Source: Dyella halodurans
Lineage (GTDB): Bacteria; Pseudomonadota; Gammaproteobacteria; Xanthomonadales; Rhodanobacteraceae
Direction of reading: 5' to 3'
Assembly: GCF_026283925.1 (NCBI RefSeq)
Contig: NZ_JAPDPF010000003.1
Location: forward strand, 124,001 to 188,000
Length of the DNA: 64,000 nucleotides
This document shows positions 17,015 to 27,678 of the stretch, one piece after another. The notes beneath the pieces are model-generated. The model ran no database searches and was not told where the DNA came from. It worked only from the letters and a program-made list of their open reading frames with translations. The position numbers were made by a program, and so were the translations under genes. How positions within the stretch are numbered: position 1 is the first letter of the stretch; every line of letters begins with the position of its first letter.

Positions 17015-17533
17015 TTAGGACTTCTTGCGCCGCGCCACGCTCTCGCCCAAGAGCGAAAGCTGCAACGCCTCCAGCTCCGGCAAGTCGCGCTCGAGCTTCT
17101 CGATTTCCTCGCGGAACGCCTGCACGTCCTCGAACTTGCGATAGACCGAGGCGAAGCGCACATAGGCCACCTGGTCGAGCTTCTTCAGCTCGCGCATCAC
17201 CAGCTCGCCGACCTGTCGCGACGGCACTTCGCGTTCGCCGCAGCGGCACAGGTCGTTGACGATCTCGCGCACGGCGGCATCCACCGAGTGGGTGGGCACC
17301 GGCCGCTTCTGCAGCGCGCGCTCGAAGCTCACGCGCAACTTGCGCTCATCGAACGGTTCGCGGCGCTCGCCGCTCTTGACGATGGTGGGCAGCTTCAGCT
17401 CCGCCGTTTCGAACGTATTGAAGCGTTCGCTGCACTTGGGGCATTCGCGGCGGCGACGCACCGTGGCGCCGTCCTCGGTGAGGCGGGAGTCGATGACGCG
17501 CGTGTCTTCGTGCTGGCAGAAGGGGCAATGCAT
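17015..17533 (-). CDS. nrdR: transcriptional repressor NrdR
   Basis: NrdR (172 residues) represses ribonucleotide reductase genes through an ATP/dATP-sensing ATP-cone. The N-terminal zinc ribbon reads [15 protein letters not shown] with [12 protein letters not shown]. The ATP-cone (about 47-137) starts [19 protein letters not shown], and the C-terminal helix is typical. The place between glyA and ribD is the usual gammaproteobacterial context. Confidence 0.97.
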   Translation of the reverse strand: MHCPFCQHEDTRVIDSRLTEDGATVRRRRECPKCSERFNTFETAELKLPTIVKSGERREPFDERKLRVSFERALQKRPVPTHSVDAAVREIVNDLCRCGEREVPSRQVGELVMRELKKLDQVAYVRFASVYRKFEDVQAFREEIEKLERDLPELEALQLSLLGESVARRKKS

Positions 17534-17615
17534 GGGTCAGCCATGAGTATGCAGGAGTGGGAAAGGCCTGACCATGTCTGTGCTCTCCCCCGCTCCTGCG
17601 AACTCGTGCCCGGTC

Positions 17616-18884
<1,269 letters not shown>

Positions 18885-18972
18885 CCTGACCTCTATTGGG
18901 GTGGCTACAGGGTTAGAACGAGAAAGTGTAGCGGTCATGTGTTATGGGGGCCACCTCCGGACACTTGTGCGC

Positions 18973-18997
18973 ACGTTGCGTACAACGTACCGTACGC
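18973..18997. promoter_or_regulatory. overlapping inverted repeats between glyA and the hydrolase-tetR operon
   Basis: ACGTTG-CGTA-CAACGT (18973-18988) overlaps GCGTAC-N8-GTACGC (18978-18997). The site lies 30-55 bp before the hydrolase start, next to a TetR gene in the same operon. It is a good candidate for that regulator's own operator (inference). Confidence 0.5.
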
Positions 18998-19027
18998 CGC
19001 ACGCAATCGAACCGCAGGACCCGTCCG

Positions 19028-20113
19028 ATGCCCATCGAACCCTCGCGTGTCCAACCCCGCCTGCTGCGCTGGCTGGCCCCCGCCCTGCTCCTGCTGGCCC
19101 CGCTGGCATTCGCCGCGCCAGGCATCGCCGGCGTCGGCATCGCCCCCATCCATATCCCGGACCCGGTGAGCGGTGGCCAGACGGATGGCTACGTGTTCTA
19201 TCCCTCGACCGAGGCCACCCCGGGCACGTTGGCGCTGGGGCCCTACCAGGTAGCCGCCCGCATGGGTGTGCCAGCCGTACCCGGTGCGAAGCCGCTGGTG
19301 GTGATTTCACACGGCAACGGCGGCTCGCGCCTGGGCCACCATGGCCTCGCCACCTACCTGGCCAGCCATGGCTTTATCGTGGCCACGCTCAACCATCCCA
19401 GGGACGACTTCGAGGACACCAGCGGCGTCGGCCATATCGAAGTGCTGGCCGGGCGCCCGGTGCAGGTGAAGTCGACCATCTCGACCCTGCTGGCCGATCC
19501 ACGCTGGAAACCGCTGATCGACCCGACGCGCATTGGCGTGGCGGGATTCTCAGCCGGCGGCTATACCGGCCTGATGGTGGCGGGCGCCCAACCCCGCTTT
19601 ACGCGCTTCGTGGACTTCTGCGAGCGCTACCCGAAGGACCCCAACGTCTGCGGCAAGCTGGCCGAGTTCCAGGCCGAGGCAGCCAAGTCCGGCCTGACCC
19701 TGCGCCAGCTGATGCAGCGGCGGCAGGACCAGCTCGACCGCTATGGCGATACCGCCGACCCACGCGTCAAGGCCGCCTTCGTGATGGCTCCGCTCAGCCT
19801 GGTCTTCGACGCGCATAGCTTCGATGGCGTCACCGCTCCGATCTACCTGTACTACGGCGAAAACGATCATGTGCTGCGGCCCGATGCCAATGCCCGCCAT
19901 ATCCAGCCACTGATCCACACCCTGGCCGGCGTCAAGGAGGTGCCCAAGGCCGACCACTGGGTGTTCCTGACTCCGTGCGCGCCGGCGCTTGCCAAGCAAA
20001 TCAGCGAGCTGTGCAGCGACCCGCCGGGCGTGGATCGCCAACAGGTGCACGCGCAGATCGACGCGGATGCGCTGGCATTCTTCCGCCAGGCCTTGCACTG
20101 GCCGGCCGACTGA
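19028..20113 (+). CDS. secreted alpha/beta hydrolase (dienelactone hydrolase/PAF-acetylhydrolase-like)
   Basis: The 361-residue protein has a signal peptide (RLLRWLAPALLLLAPLAFAA, cut near residue 30). The alpha/beta hydrolase fold is seen in LVVISHGNGGSRLGHHGL (oxyanion loop), the nucleophile Ser in GVAGFSAGGYTG, the acid in YGENDHVLRPDAN, and the His in KADHWVF. Such enzymes cleave esters or lactones; the substrate is unknown. The ATG at 19028 gives the best signal peptide. The TetR gene begins one base after its stop, so the hydrolase may be the regulator's target. Confidence 0.82.
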   Translation: MPIEPSRVQPRLLRWLAPALLLLAPLAFAAPGIAGVGIAPIHIPDPVSGGQTDGYVFYPSTEATPGTLALGPYQVAARMGVPAVPGAKPLVVISHGNGGSRLGHHGLATYLASHGFIVATLNHPRDDFEDTSGVGHIEVLAGRPVQVKSTISTLLADPRWKPLIDPTRIGVAGFSAGGYTGLMVAGAQPRFTRFVDFCERYPKDPNVCGKLAEFQAEAAKSGLTLRQLMQRRQDQLDRYGDTADPRVKAAFVMAPLSLVFDAHSFDGVTAPIYLYYGENDHVLRPDANARHIQPLIHTLAGVKEVPKADHWVFLTPCAPALAKQISELCSDPPGVDRQQVHAQIDADALAFFRQALHWPAD

Positions 20114-20114
20114 C

Positions 20115-20714
20115 ATGCCCCGCGCCCTGAGCGAACAGGAAACCGACGCCTTCCGCGAGCGGCTATGCGACGCGGCGGCCCGGCTCTACGTGGACGAAGG
20201 CCCGGGCGCCGTCACCCTGCGGCGCCTCGCGGCGGAGCTGGGCGTAGGCACCATGACGCCCTACCGCTACTTCGCGAACAAGGAAGCGATCATCACCGCC
20301 GTACGCACGCGCGGCATGCACCGCCTGTGCGAGGCCATGGAGCGTGCCCTGCACTCGCCAGGCGACGGCCGCAGCCGCAGCCGCGCGGTGCGCGATGCCT
20401 ATATCGCGTTTGCCCGCGCCAACACGGCCGCCTACCGGCTGATGTTCGAGTACCCCGAAGCGAACCGCGATGACCCGGACTATCGCGAAGCGCACCAGCG
20501 CATGTGGCGCAACATCGCCGCGCATGTGGAAGTAATGATTGCCGAAGGCAAGGTCGTCGCCGACCCGGCCATCCTCGGCCACCAGATCTGGGCGTCACTG
20601 CACGGCGCGGTGATGCTGGAAATCGCTGGCCTGCTACCCGAAGGCTATGACGCCGCCTCGCTGCATACGCGCACGGTGAGTGCGCTGTTCGAGACAGCAC
20701 AGCCGCAGCGATAG
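20115..20714 (+). CDS. TetR/AcrR family transcriptional regulator
   Basis: The 199-residue DNA-binding protein has an N-terminal helix-turn-helix (about 10-58) with VTLRRLAAELGVGTMTPYRYFANKEAII, a classic TetR signature. The C-terminal ligand domain (YIAFARANTAAYRLMFEYPE) fits the family. The start is one base beyond the hydrolase stop, so the genes are co-transcribed, and the inverted repeats at 18973-18997 may be its operator. Ligand unknown. Confidence 0.92.
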   Translation: MPRALSEQETDAFRERLCDAAARLYVDEGPGAVTLRRLAAELGVGTMTPYRYFANKEAIITAVRTRGMHRLCEAMERALHSPGDGRSRSRAVRDAYIAFARANTAAYRLMFEYPEANRDDPDYREAHQRMWRNIAAHVEVMIAEGKVVADPAILGHQIWASLHGAVMLEIAGLLPEGYDAASLHTRTVSALFETAQPQR

Positions 20715-20803
20715 CCCCCCGAAAGCGGGAAAAACGCAGCAGCACATGGCAAGCCCATCGCACGGGCGCACCATAGGGCGCTACCGCCTATGGAGCCTCC
20801 ACC

Positions 20804-21799
<996 letters not shown>

Positions 21800-21812
21800 A
21801 CGCCGTCCGCCG

Positions 21813-22688
21813 CTAGCGCAGACCCGTTCCCGGCCGCCGCCGCGCCACCGCCGAGACCAGCACATAGCTGATGATCATCAGCAGCAGCCACGCGCCCAGC
21901 TTGCCTAGCGGCACCATGTTCCAGCCATGCCGCTGGGCGGGATAACGCCAGGCAGCGGCAAACGTGCCCAGGTTCTCCGCCAGCCAGATGAACAGCGCCA
22001 CCAGCACGAAGCCGAGCAGCAAGGGCATGCGCCGATGCGCATGGCGTATGCGGAAGTGGATCCAGCTCGGACCGAACAGCCACGCCACCGCGCCAAACAG
22101 CAGCCAGCGCGCGTCCGGCAGGAAGTGATGGGTGAAGAAGTTGATATAGATCGCGATGGCCAAGCACGCCGTCGCCGCGAACGATGGATGCCGCACGAAG
22201 CGAAAATCGAACAGGCGCCAGGCCCGCGCGATATAGCTGCCCACCGAGGCATACATGAAACCGGTGAACAGCGGCACGCCTCCGATGTGCAACAACGACG
22301 GCTCGGGATACACCCACGAGCCCATCGTCGTCTTGAAGACTTCCATCGCGGTGCCCACCAGGTGAAAGCACAGGATCACCACGGCCTCGTCGCGCCCCTC
22401 CAGCCCGGTGGCGATCAGCACGAGCTGGATCGACAGCGCGGCCAGGGTGAGGAAGTCGTAACGCGCCAGGGCAGCCCCGGCCGGGTACCAGGCCCACGTC
22501 GCCAGCAACAAGGCCAGCATGCAGCCCCCGAACAGGCAGGCCGAGGCCTGCTTCAGGCCAAAACAGACCAGCTCATGCAAGGCCGTGGCCCAGCGACCAC
22601 GCGTCTGCGCCCAGGCCGCCGTTTGCCCGTCCAGCACGGCAAACACCCGTAACGCGTTGCCCGCCGCCGGCATGCCTGGTCCTGTCAT
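21813..22688 (-). CDS. DUF817 family integral membrane protein
   Basis: The 291-residue protein has about eight hydrophobic segments and no catalytic motif I can name. Conserved-looking features are ELVCFGLKQASACLFG, the DFLTLAALSIQLVLIATGLEGRDEA loop, and HLVGTAMEVFKTTMGSWVYPE, which match my memory of the DUF817 family. Function is unknown. It is convergent with the aldo/keto reductase (13-bp gap) and divergent from ettA. Confidence 0.82.
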   Translation of the reverse strand: MTGPGMPAAGNALRVFAVLDGQTAAWAQTRGRWATALHELVCFGLKQASACLFGGCMLALLLATWAWYPAGAALARYDFLTLAALSIQLVLIATGLEGRDEAVVILCFHLVGTAMEVFKTTMGSWVYPEPSLLHIGGVPLFTGFMYASVGSYIARAWRLFDFRFVRHPSFAATACLAIAIYINFFTHHFLPDARWLLFGAVAWLFGPSWIHFRIRHAHRRMPLLLGFVLVALFIWLAENLGTFAAAWRYPAQRHGWNMVPLGKLGAWLLLMIISYVLVSAVARRRPGTGLR

Positions 22689-22819
22689 GGCGTCTCATCC
22701 GTGGAAAAGACCAGCATGGACGGGGACACTGGCCATTCGCCGCCAGAACATGGCCGCCGAGAGGCAGGGAACTCACGCAGCAGGGGCGCTGCTGTCACCG
22801 GGATCGCCCCACAAGCCGC

Positions 22820-22844
22820 TATAATGAGTGGTTTACACCCACTC
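22820..22844 (+). promoter_or_regulatory. ettA promoter -10 box and adjoining stem
   Basis: TATAAT (22820-22825) is a consensus sigma-70 -10 box 75-80 bp before the ettA start; no good -35 is visible. It is followed at once by GAGTGG-N7-CCACTC (22826-22844), an operator-like repeat or 5' UTR hairpin. Confidence 0.5.
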
Positions 22845-22898
22845 TGAATGCACCGCCTGCCCTCCTCAGCCGGCGTCGTGCACGCCGCCGGAGGCTCC

Positions 22899-24560
22899 AT
22901 GCAATACATCTACACCATGAACGGGGTGAGCAAGATCGTCCCCCCGAAGCGCCAGATCATCAAGGACATCTCGCTCAGCTTCTTCCCCGGCGCCAAGATC
23001 GGCCTGCTGGGCCTGAACGGCGCGGGCAAGTCGACGGTGCTGAAGATCATGGCCGGCGTGGACAAGGACTTCCAGGGCGAAGCCCGCCCGCAGCCGGGTA
23101 TCAAGGTCGGCTATCTGGCGCAGGAGCCGCAGCTCGATCCGGAGAAGACCGTGCGCGAAGCGGTCGAGGAAGGCGTGTCGGTGATCCTCGATGCGCAGAA
23201 GCGCCTCGACGAGGTCTACGCCGCCTACGCCGAGGAAGGCGCCGACTTCGACAAGCTGGCCAAGGAACAGCAGGAGCTGGAAAACATCCTGGCGGTGAAC
23301 GACGCCCATGCGCTGGAGCGCCAGCTCGAAGTGGCCGCCGACGCGCTGCGCCTGCCGCCGTGGGACGCCAAGATCGGCCCGCTGTCCGGTGGTGAAAAGC
23401 GTCGCGTGGCGCTGTGCCGCCTGCTGCTGTCCAAGCCGGACATGCTGCTGCTCGACGAGCCGACCAACCATCTGGACGCCGAGTCCGTCGACTGGCTGGA
23501 GCAGTTCCTGCAGGACTACCCCGGCACGGTGGTGGCGGTGACGCATGATCGCTACTTCCTCGAGCACGCGGCCGAGTGGATCCTCGAACTCGACCGCGGC
23601 CGCGGCATTCCGTGGAAGGGCAACTACACCGACTGGCTGGAACAGAAGAGCGAGCGCCTGGCCCGCGAAGAAGCCGCCGAAAAGGGTCGCCAGAAGGCCC
23701 TCGCACGCGAGCTGGAGTGGGTACGTTCGGCCGCCAAGGGCCGTCAGTCCAAGGGCAAGGCGCGTATCAACCGCTTCGAGGAACTGAACTCGGTCGAGTA
23801 CCAGAAGCGCAACGAAACCAACGAACTCTATATCCCGCCGGGCGAGCGCCTGGGCCAGGAAGTGATCGAGTTCAAGAACGTGTCGAAATCGTTCGGCGAT
23901 CGCCTGCTGATCGACGACTTGTCGATGAAGATTCCGCCCGGCGCCATCGTCGGCGTGATCGGCCCGAACGGCGCCGGCAAGTCCACCCTGTTCAAGCTGA
24001 TCACCGGCCAGGAAACGCCGGACCAGGGCGAGGTGAAGCTCGGCCATACCGTGCAGCTGGCCTACGTCGACCAGTCGCGCGACAGCCTCGATCCGAACAA
24101 GAACGTGTGGCAGGAAGTCTCCGACGGCGCCGATATCATCACCATCGGCCGCTACGAGCTGCAGTCGCGTGCCTATATCGGCCGCTTCAACTTCAAGGGC
24201 ACCGACCAGCAGAAGATGGTGGGCAGCCTGTCCGGTGGTGAGCGCGGTCGCCTGCACCTGGCCAAGACCCTGATGCAGGGCGGCAACGTGTTGCTGCTCG
24301 ACGAACCGTCGAACGATCTGGACGTCGAGACGCTGCGTGCACTGGAAGATGCGATGCTGGAATTCCCGGGTTGCGCGATGGTGATCTCGCATGACCGCTG
24401 GTTCCTCGACCGTATCGCCACGCACATCATCGCGTTCGAAGGCGACTCGCACGTCGAGTTCTTCCCCGGCAACTACAACGAATACGAAGCGGACAAGAAG
24501 CGCCGCCTCGGCGACGAAGCGGCCAGGCCGCATCGCGTGAAGTACAAGAAGCTGGCGTAA
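22899..24560 (+). CDS. ettA: energy-dependent translational throttle protein EttA (ABC-F)
   Basis: EttA is a soluble ABC-F ATPase that binds the ribosomal E site and gates the first elongation steps by cell energy state. The protein has 553 residues (E. coli about 555). It has two nucleotide-binding domains with Walker A GLNGAGKST and GPNGAGKST, signatures LSGGEKRR and LSGGERGR, and Walker B segments ending LLLDEPTNHLD and LLLDEPSNDLD. The linker with KGKARINRFEEL is typical. The start at 22899 (MQYIYTMNGVSK) has GGAGG upstream and matches the family; the 17 codons before it do not. Confidence 0.96.
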   Translation: MQYIYTMNGVSKIVPPKRQIIKDISLSFFPGAKIGLLGLNGAGKSTVLKIMAGVDKDFQGEARPQPGIKVGYLAQEPQLDPEKTVREAVEEGVSVILDAQKRLDEVYAAYAEEGADFDKLAKEQQELENILAVNDAHALERQLEVAADALRLPPWDAKIGPLSGGEKRRVALCRLLLSKPDMLLLDEPTNHLDAESVDWLEQFLQDYPGTVVAVTHDRYFLEHAAEWILELDRGRGIPWKGNYTDWLEQKSERLAREEAAEKGRQKALARELEWVRSAAKGRQSKGKARINRFEELNSVEYQKRNETNELYIPPGERLGQEVIEFKNVSKSFGDRLLIDDLSMKIPPGAIVGVIGPNGAGKSTLFKLITGQETPDQGEVKLGHTVQLAYVDQSRDSLDPNKNVWQEVSDGADIITIGRYELQSRAYIGRFNFKGTDQQKMVGSLSGGERGRLHLAKTLMQGGNVLLLDEPSNDLDVETLRALEDAMLEFPGCAMVISHDRWFLDRIATHIIAFEGDSHVEFFPGNYNEYEADKKRRLGDEAARPHRVKYKKLA

Positions 24561-24570
24561 GCCCGCTCTT

Positions 24571-24710
24571 ACTCCCTCTCCCCTTTGGGGAGAGGGCTGG
24601 GGCGAGGGGCCACGGCTGGCTCCGATCCTCAAAAGAACATCACTATTCTTAAGCGATACCGCAAGACCACCCCTCACCCCAACCCTCTCCCCGGAGGGGA
24701 GAGGGAGCAG
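24571..24710. repeat. inverted pair of 'CTCTCCCC-GGGGAGAG' dispersed repeats
   Basis: Copy A (24571-24610) and copy B (24669-24710) face each other across about 60 bp between ettA and pyrF. Same family as 16872-17010. The hairpins may also end ettA transcription, but no T-run follows them. Confidence 0.85.
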
Positions 24711-24733
24711 AGAGCGGCAGCGAGGAGACCCCG

Positions 24734-25561
24734 ATGCACTTCATGCAATCCCTGCACCAGGCATGGACCCGCAACAACTCATTGGTCTGCGTCGGCCTCG
24801 ATCCCGAACCCGCGAAATTTCCGGCGCATCTGCAAGACAGCAACGACGCCGTGTTCGAGTTCTGCCGCGCCATCGTCGACGCCACGGCGGACCTGGTGTG
24901 CTCATACAAGCCGCAGATCGCGCACTTTGCCGCCTTGCGCGCGGAGGATGCGCTGGAGCGCTTGATCGCGCACATCCACGCCAAGCACCCTGGCGTGCCG
25001 GTGATTCTCGACGCCAAGCGCGGCGATATCGGCAGCACGGCGCAGCATTACGCGACCGAAGCGTTCGAGCGCTATGGCGCCGATGCGGTCACGCTCAACC
25101 CGTATCTCGGGCGCGATTCCATCCAGCCCTTCCTCAATCGCGCCGACAAGGGCGTGATCCTGCTCTGCCACACCTCCAATCCAGGCGCGGCCGACCTGCA
25201 GGATCTGCGCGTCACCGACGAGGACGGCAACTCCCTGCCGCTTTACCAGCACGTCGCCAAGATCATTGCCAAGGATTGGAACGGCCATCGCAACTGCGCG
25301 CTGGTTACCGGCGCAACCTGGCCCGAGCAGTTGGGCGAAGTACGCGCCCTGGTCGGCGACATGCCCCTGCTGGTTCCCGGCATTGGCGCGCAAGGCGGCG
25401 ACGTGGAAGCGGTGGTGCGCAATGGTCGCAGCGCCGATGGTGCAGGCCTGCTGATCAGCTCGTCCCGTGCGATTCTTTACGCCGGCAACGGCGCAGACTT
25501 CGCCCAGGCTGCACGTGCCGCCACGCTGGAACTGCGCGACAGCATCAACCGCTATCGTTGA
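24734..25561 (+). CDS. pyrF: orotidine 5'-phosphate decarboxylase, type 2
   Basis: PyrF decarboxylates OMP to UMP, the last step of de novo pyrimidine synthesis. The 275-residue protein is the longer type 2 form: [15 protein letters not shown] at the N-terminus, the catalytic [32 protein letters not shown], the [17 protein letters not shown] segment and the phosphate-binding [10 protein letters not shown]. The ATG at 24734 follows the repeat pair directly, so its promoter lies within or before the repeats. Confidence 0.96.
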   Translation: MHFMQSLHQAWTRNNSLVCVGLDPEPAKFPAHLQDSNDAVFEFCRAIVDATADLVCSYKPQIAHFAALRAEDALERLIAHIHAKHPGVPVILDAKRGDIGSTAQHYATEAFERYGADAVTLNPYLGRDSIQPFLNRADKGVILLCHTSNPGAADLQDLRVTDEDGNSLPLYQHVAKIIAKDWNGHRNCALVTGATWPEQLGEVRALVGDMPLLVPGIGAQGGDVEAVVRNGRSADGAGLLISSSRAILYAGNGADFAQAARAATLELRDSINRYR

Positions 25562-25587
25562 ACCAAGCGGGCCCGGTTACGCCTGGC

Positions 25588-26763
25588 TCAGTCCATTGCA
25601 GTCGCAGGCTGTACCGCTGGCTGCCGAACCACCGAACGTGAAAGCAGCCGCGTGCGCAAACGGCGCTCCGTCGGGGTGGAGATAAAACGCTCCACCATCG
25701 CGCCCAGCAGCCAGCACAGCGGCAGCGCAGGCAGGTACCACAGGAAGCCAAGCGCCTGATCGCTACCCATCGCCTTGTAAGCACGCACCACCGCGAACAC
25801 CACGAACATGTGGGTGAGATAGATCTCGTAGCTGAGCTGGCCCCATCGACGCAGCCAACCGAGACCCTGCAGCGCCGGCAAATCCTGGCGCCACTGGCAG
25901 GCCACCACCAGGCACAGCGACGACGTCGTCAGTACCAGCATGGAACCATCATGCAAGAGCGGCCACAGCCAGCGCTCGGCCAGCAAGACCGCGAGCAGTC
26001 CAACGGCGCCTACCCACAGCACGGCTCTCGACACGCCTGCTGACGCTGCGGGCCAGCGTGTCGTCAACAGCGCACCGAGCACGCCCGTCGCAATCGCCGC
26101 CATGCCCGGCAAGTAGGCCTTCTCCTGCCAGATCTCGTTGCCTTCGAGCACGGCACGCGTGAACGGCAGCGATAGCGCCAGCACCGCCAACATCGGCACG
26201 AGCAGCCAGGCACGCCTGGTCAGCAGGCATACGAGGGGGAAACCGATGTAGAACACTTCCTCGATCGACAACGACCACAACACATCCCAGTTGCCGGGCA
26301 GGTAACCCGTCACGCCTTCGTACCAGTTCAGGTGGAAGCCCAGCGCAGCCACGATAGCGCGCGGCAGCGACTGCCCTTCGCGCTTGATCACGTAGTCGTC
26401 CACGCCCAGCAGGTGCAGGACGCTGAGAACGACCACCAGCAACACGAGGCACGGCGCAATGCGCGAAAAGCGCCGGGCGTAGAACGCGCGCAGATCGATC
26501 TGCGCGAGCGCGCCATCGCGACGAAGCGCATGGCTGGCGATCAGAAACCCCGAAATCACGAAGAACACGAAAACGGCCTCGTAGCCGTTGTAGTTCAACG
26601 CACTCAGCAAGCGTGTCGGCAGCACATCGGCGAGCAGGCTCTTCTTGAGCGGAATACGCAATCCGATGTGATGCAGCACCACCAGCAGGATAGCAAGGCC
26701 GCGCAACAGATCAATGCCGGAATTTCGGGTCCCCACCACTGCACGGTTTGTCGTCACGTCCAT
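25588..26763 (-). CDS. acyltransferase 3 family membrane protein (OafA/YrhL-like)
   Basis: The integral-membrane O-acyltransferase has ten or so hydrophobic segments. The family opening GIDLLRGLAILLVVLHHIGLR carries the catalytic His, and ALNYNGYEAVFVFFVISGFLIA is the second conserved block. YARRFSRIAPCLVL and WSLSIEEVFYIGFPL follow. These enzymes acetylate or succinylate exopolysaccharide, O-antigen or peptidoglycan sugars. Start is uncertain: I chose the ATG at 26763, 14 codons before the family block; GTG at 26835 or ATG at 26802 would lengthen it. It is convergent with pyrF; a cell-surface glycan target is an inference. Confidence 0.88.
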   Translation of the reverse strand: MDVTTNRAVVGTRNSGIDLLRGLAILLVVLHHIGLRIPLKKSLLADVLPTRLLSALNYNGYEAVFVFFVISGFLIASHALRRDGALAQIDLRAFYARRFSRIAPCLVLLVVVLSVLHLLGVDDYVIKREGQSLPRAIVAALGFHLNWYEGVTGYLPGNWDVLWSLSIEEVFYIGFPLVCLLTRRAWLLVPMLAVLALSLPFTRAVLEGNEIWQEKAYLPGMAAIATGVLGALLTTRWPAASAGVSRAVLWVGAVGLLAVLLAERWLWPLLHDGSMLVLTTSSLCLVVACQWRQDLPALQGLGWLRRWGQLSYEIYLTHMFVVFAVVRAYKAMGSDQALGFLWYLPALPLCWLLGAMVERFISTPTERRLRTRLLSRSVVRQPAVQPATAMD

Positions 26764-26889
26764 CAACCCGGCCACCCCGTCAAGAAGTAGAACATGGCGC
26801 ATTTCGGCCGGGTTGTGCAGCGGCAATTCATGCACGCCTGGTATCGCCAGACCGGCGCAAGCCGCGCCCCAACCCGGGCTTTGCGATCC

Positions 26890-27678
26890 TCAGTGCGCTG
26901 CGGCGGCGGCCGGCAGGTCGTCGATCATCTGCCGCGCCAGCCCTTCGTAGTTGTAGTCAAAGTGGTGGTCGCCAGTCTTTTCGTAGACCTTGATCCACGC
27001 GGGCAGCTTGGGGTCGGCGCAAATGGTGTCGGCCTTGTCCTTGATGCCGTAATAGCACACCACCGGAGGATGGCCGTCCAAGGCCAGCAGCGGCGGCATC
27101 GCATCCGAATGATGGACCGGATTGATCCACTGGAAGAAGTCCTGGGTGTGGGTCTTCCACCAGCCCTCCTTCATATAGCCTTCCATTTCAATCTCGAAGT
27201 TCACGTCCTTGCTGGGCGACAGCATCACGATCTGGGCAATGCGTGCACGCCCTTCGGCGCTGAGATTGCCCACGATGGACGGCAGCACGTCGGCGCCGAA
27301 CGAGAAGCCGATCAGCCAGATGCGACGCTTGTCGCCCTGAGCCGTCATGCGCGTGATCAAGGCATCCAGATCGGCTGCGGAATCGGCGGCGGAGCGCTCG
27401 CGCCAGTAGTACTGCAGCAGGCTGATGCCCACCACCGGGATGCCGTGCGCCGCCATGATCTTGCCCAGCGACTGGTCCAGGTCGCGCCAGCCGCCGTCAC
27501 CGGAATAAAAGATCGCGACCACATCCTCGCGTCCCGCCGGCGGCGTGACGCCAGGCGCGACCGGCACCTTCACGATCGATTCGTCCATGCTGGCGTGATG
27601 CCACGGTTGCCAGGCCCACAGCCCGACGGCTGCGGCCAGGACCAGCACCAGCGCGAGATACTTCCACAGTCGTTTCAA
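26890..27678 (-). CDS. AcvB/VirJ family lysyl-phosphatidylglycerol hydrolase
   Basis: The 262-residue protein has one N-terminal membrane anchor or signal (about 4-24) and a periplasmic alpha/beta-hydrolase domain. The VirJ pattern is clear: VVAIFYSGDGGWRDLDQSLG, GISLLQYYWRERSA, the nucleophile in IWLIGFSFGADVLP, and CYYGIKDKADTIC. The His is in GDHHFDYNY. In Agrobacterium, AcvB/VirJ proteins hydrolyse lysyl-phosphatidylglycerol in the periplasm. The start is TTG, overlapping the mprF stop as TTGA. Coupling to mprF fits making and removing aminoacylated phosphatidylglycerol. Confidence 0.9.
   Translation of the reverse strand: MKRLWKYLALVLVLAAAVGLWAWQPWHHASMDESIVKVPVAPGVTPPAGREDVVAIFYSGDGGWRDLDQSLGKIMAAHGIPVVGISLLQYYWRERSAADSAADLDALITRMTAQGDKRRIWLIGFSFGADVLPSIVGNLSAEGRARIAQIVMLSPSKDVNFEIEMEGYMKEGWWKTHTQDFFQWINPVHHSDAMPPLLALDGHPPVVCYYGIKDKADTICADPKLPAWIKVYEKTGDHHFDYNYEGLARQMIDDLPAAAAAH

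Noticed and set aside
22866-24677. Minus-strand frame of about 600 codons opposite ettA
   Set aside because: Antisense shadow of ettA with typical Arg/Gln/His bias and no homology.
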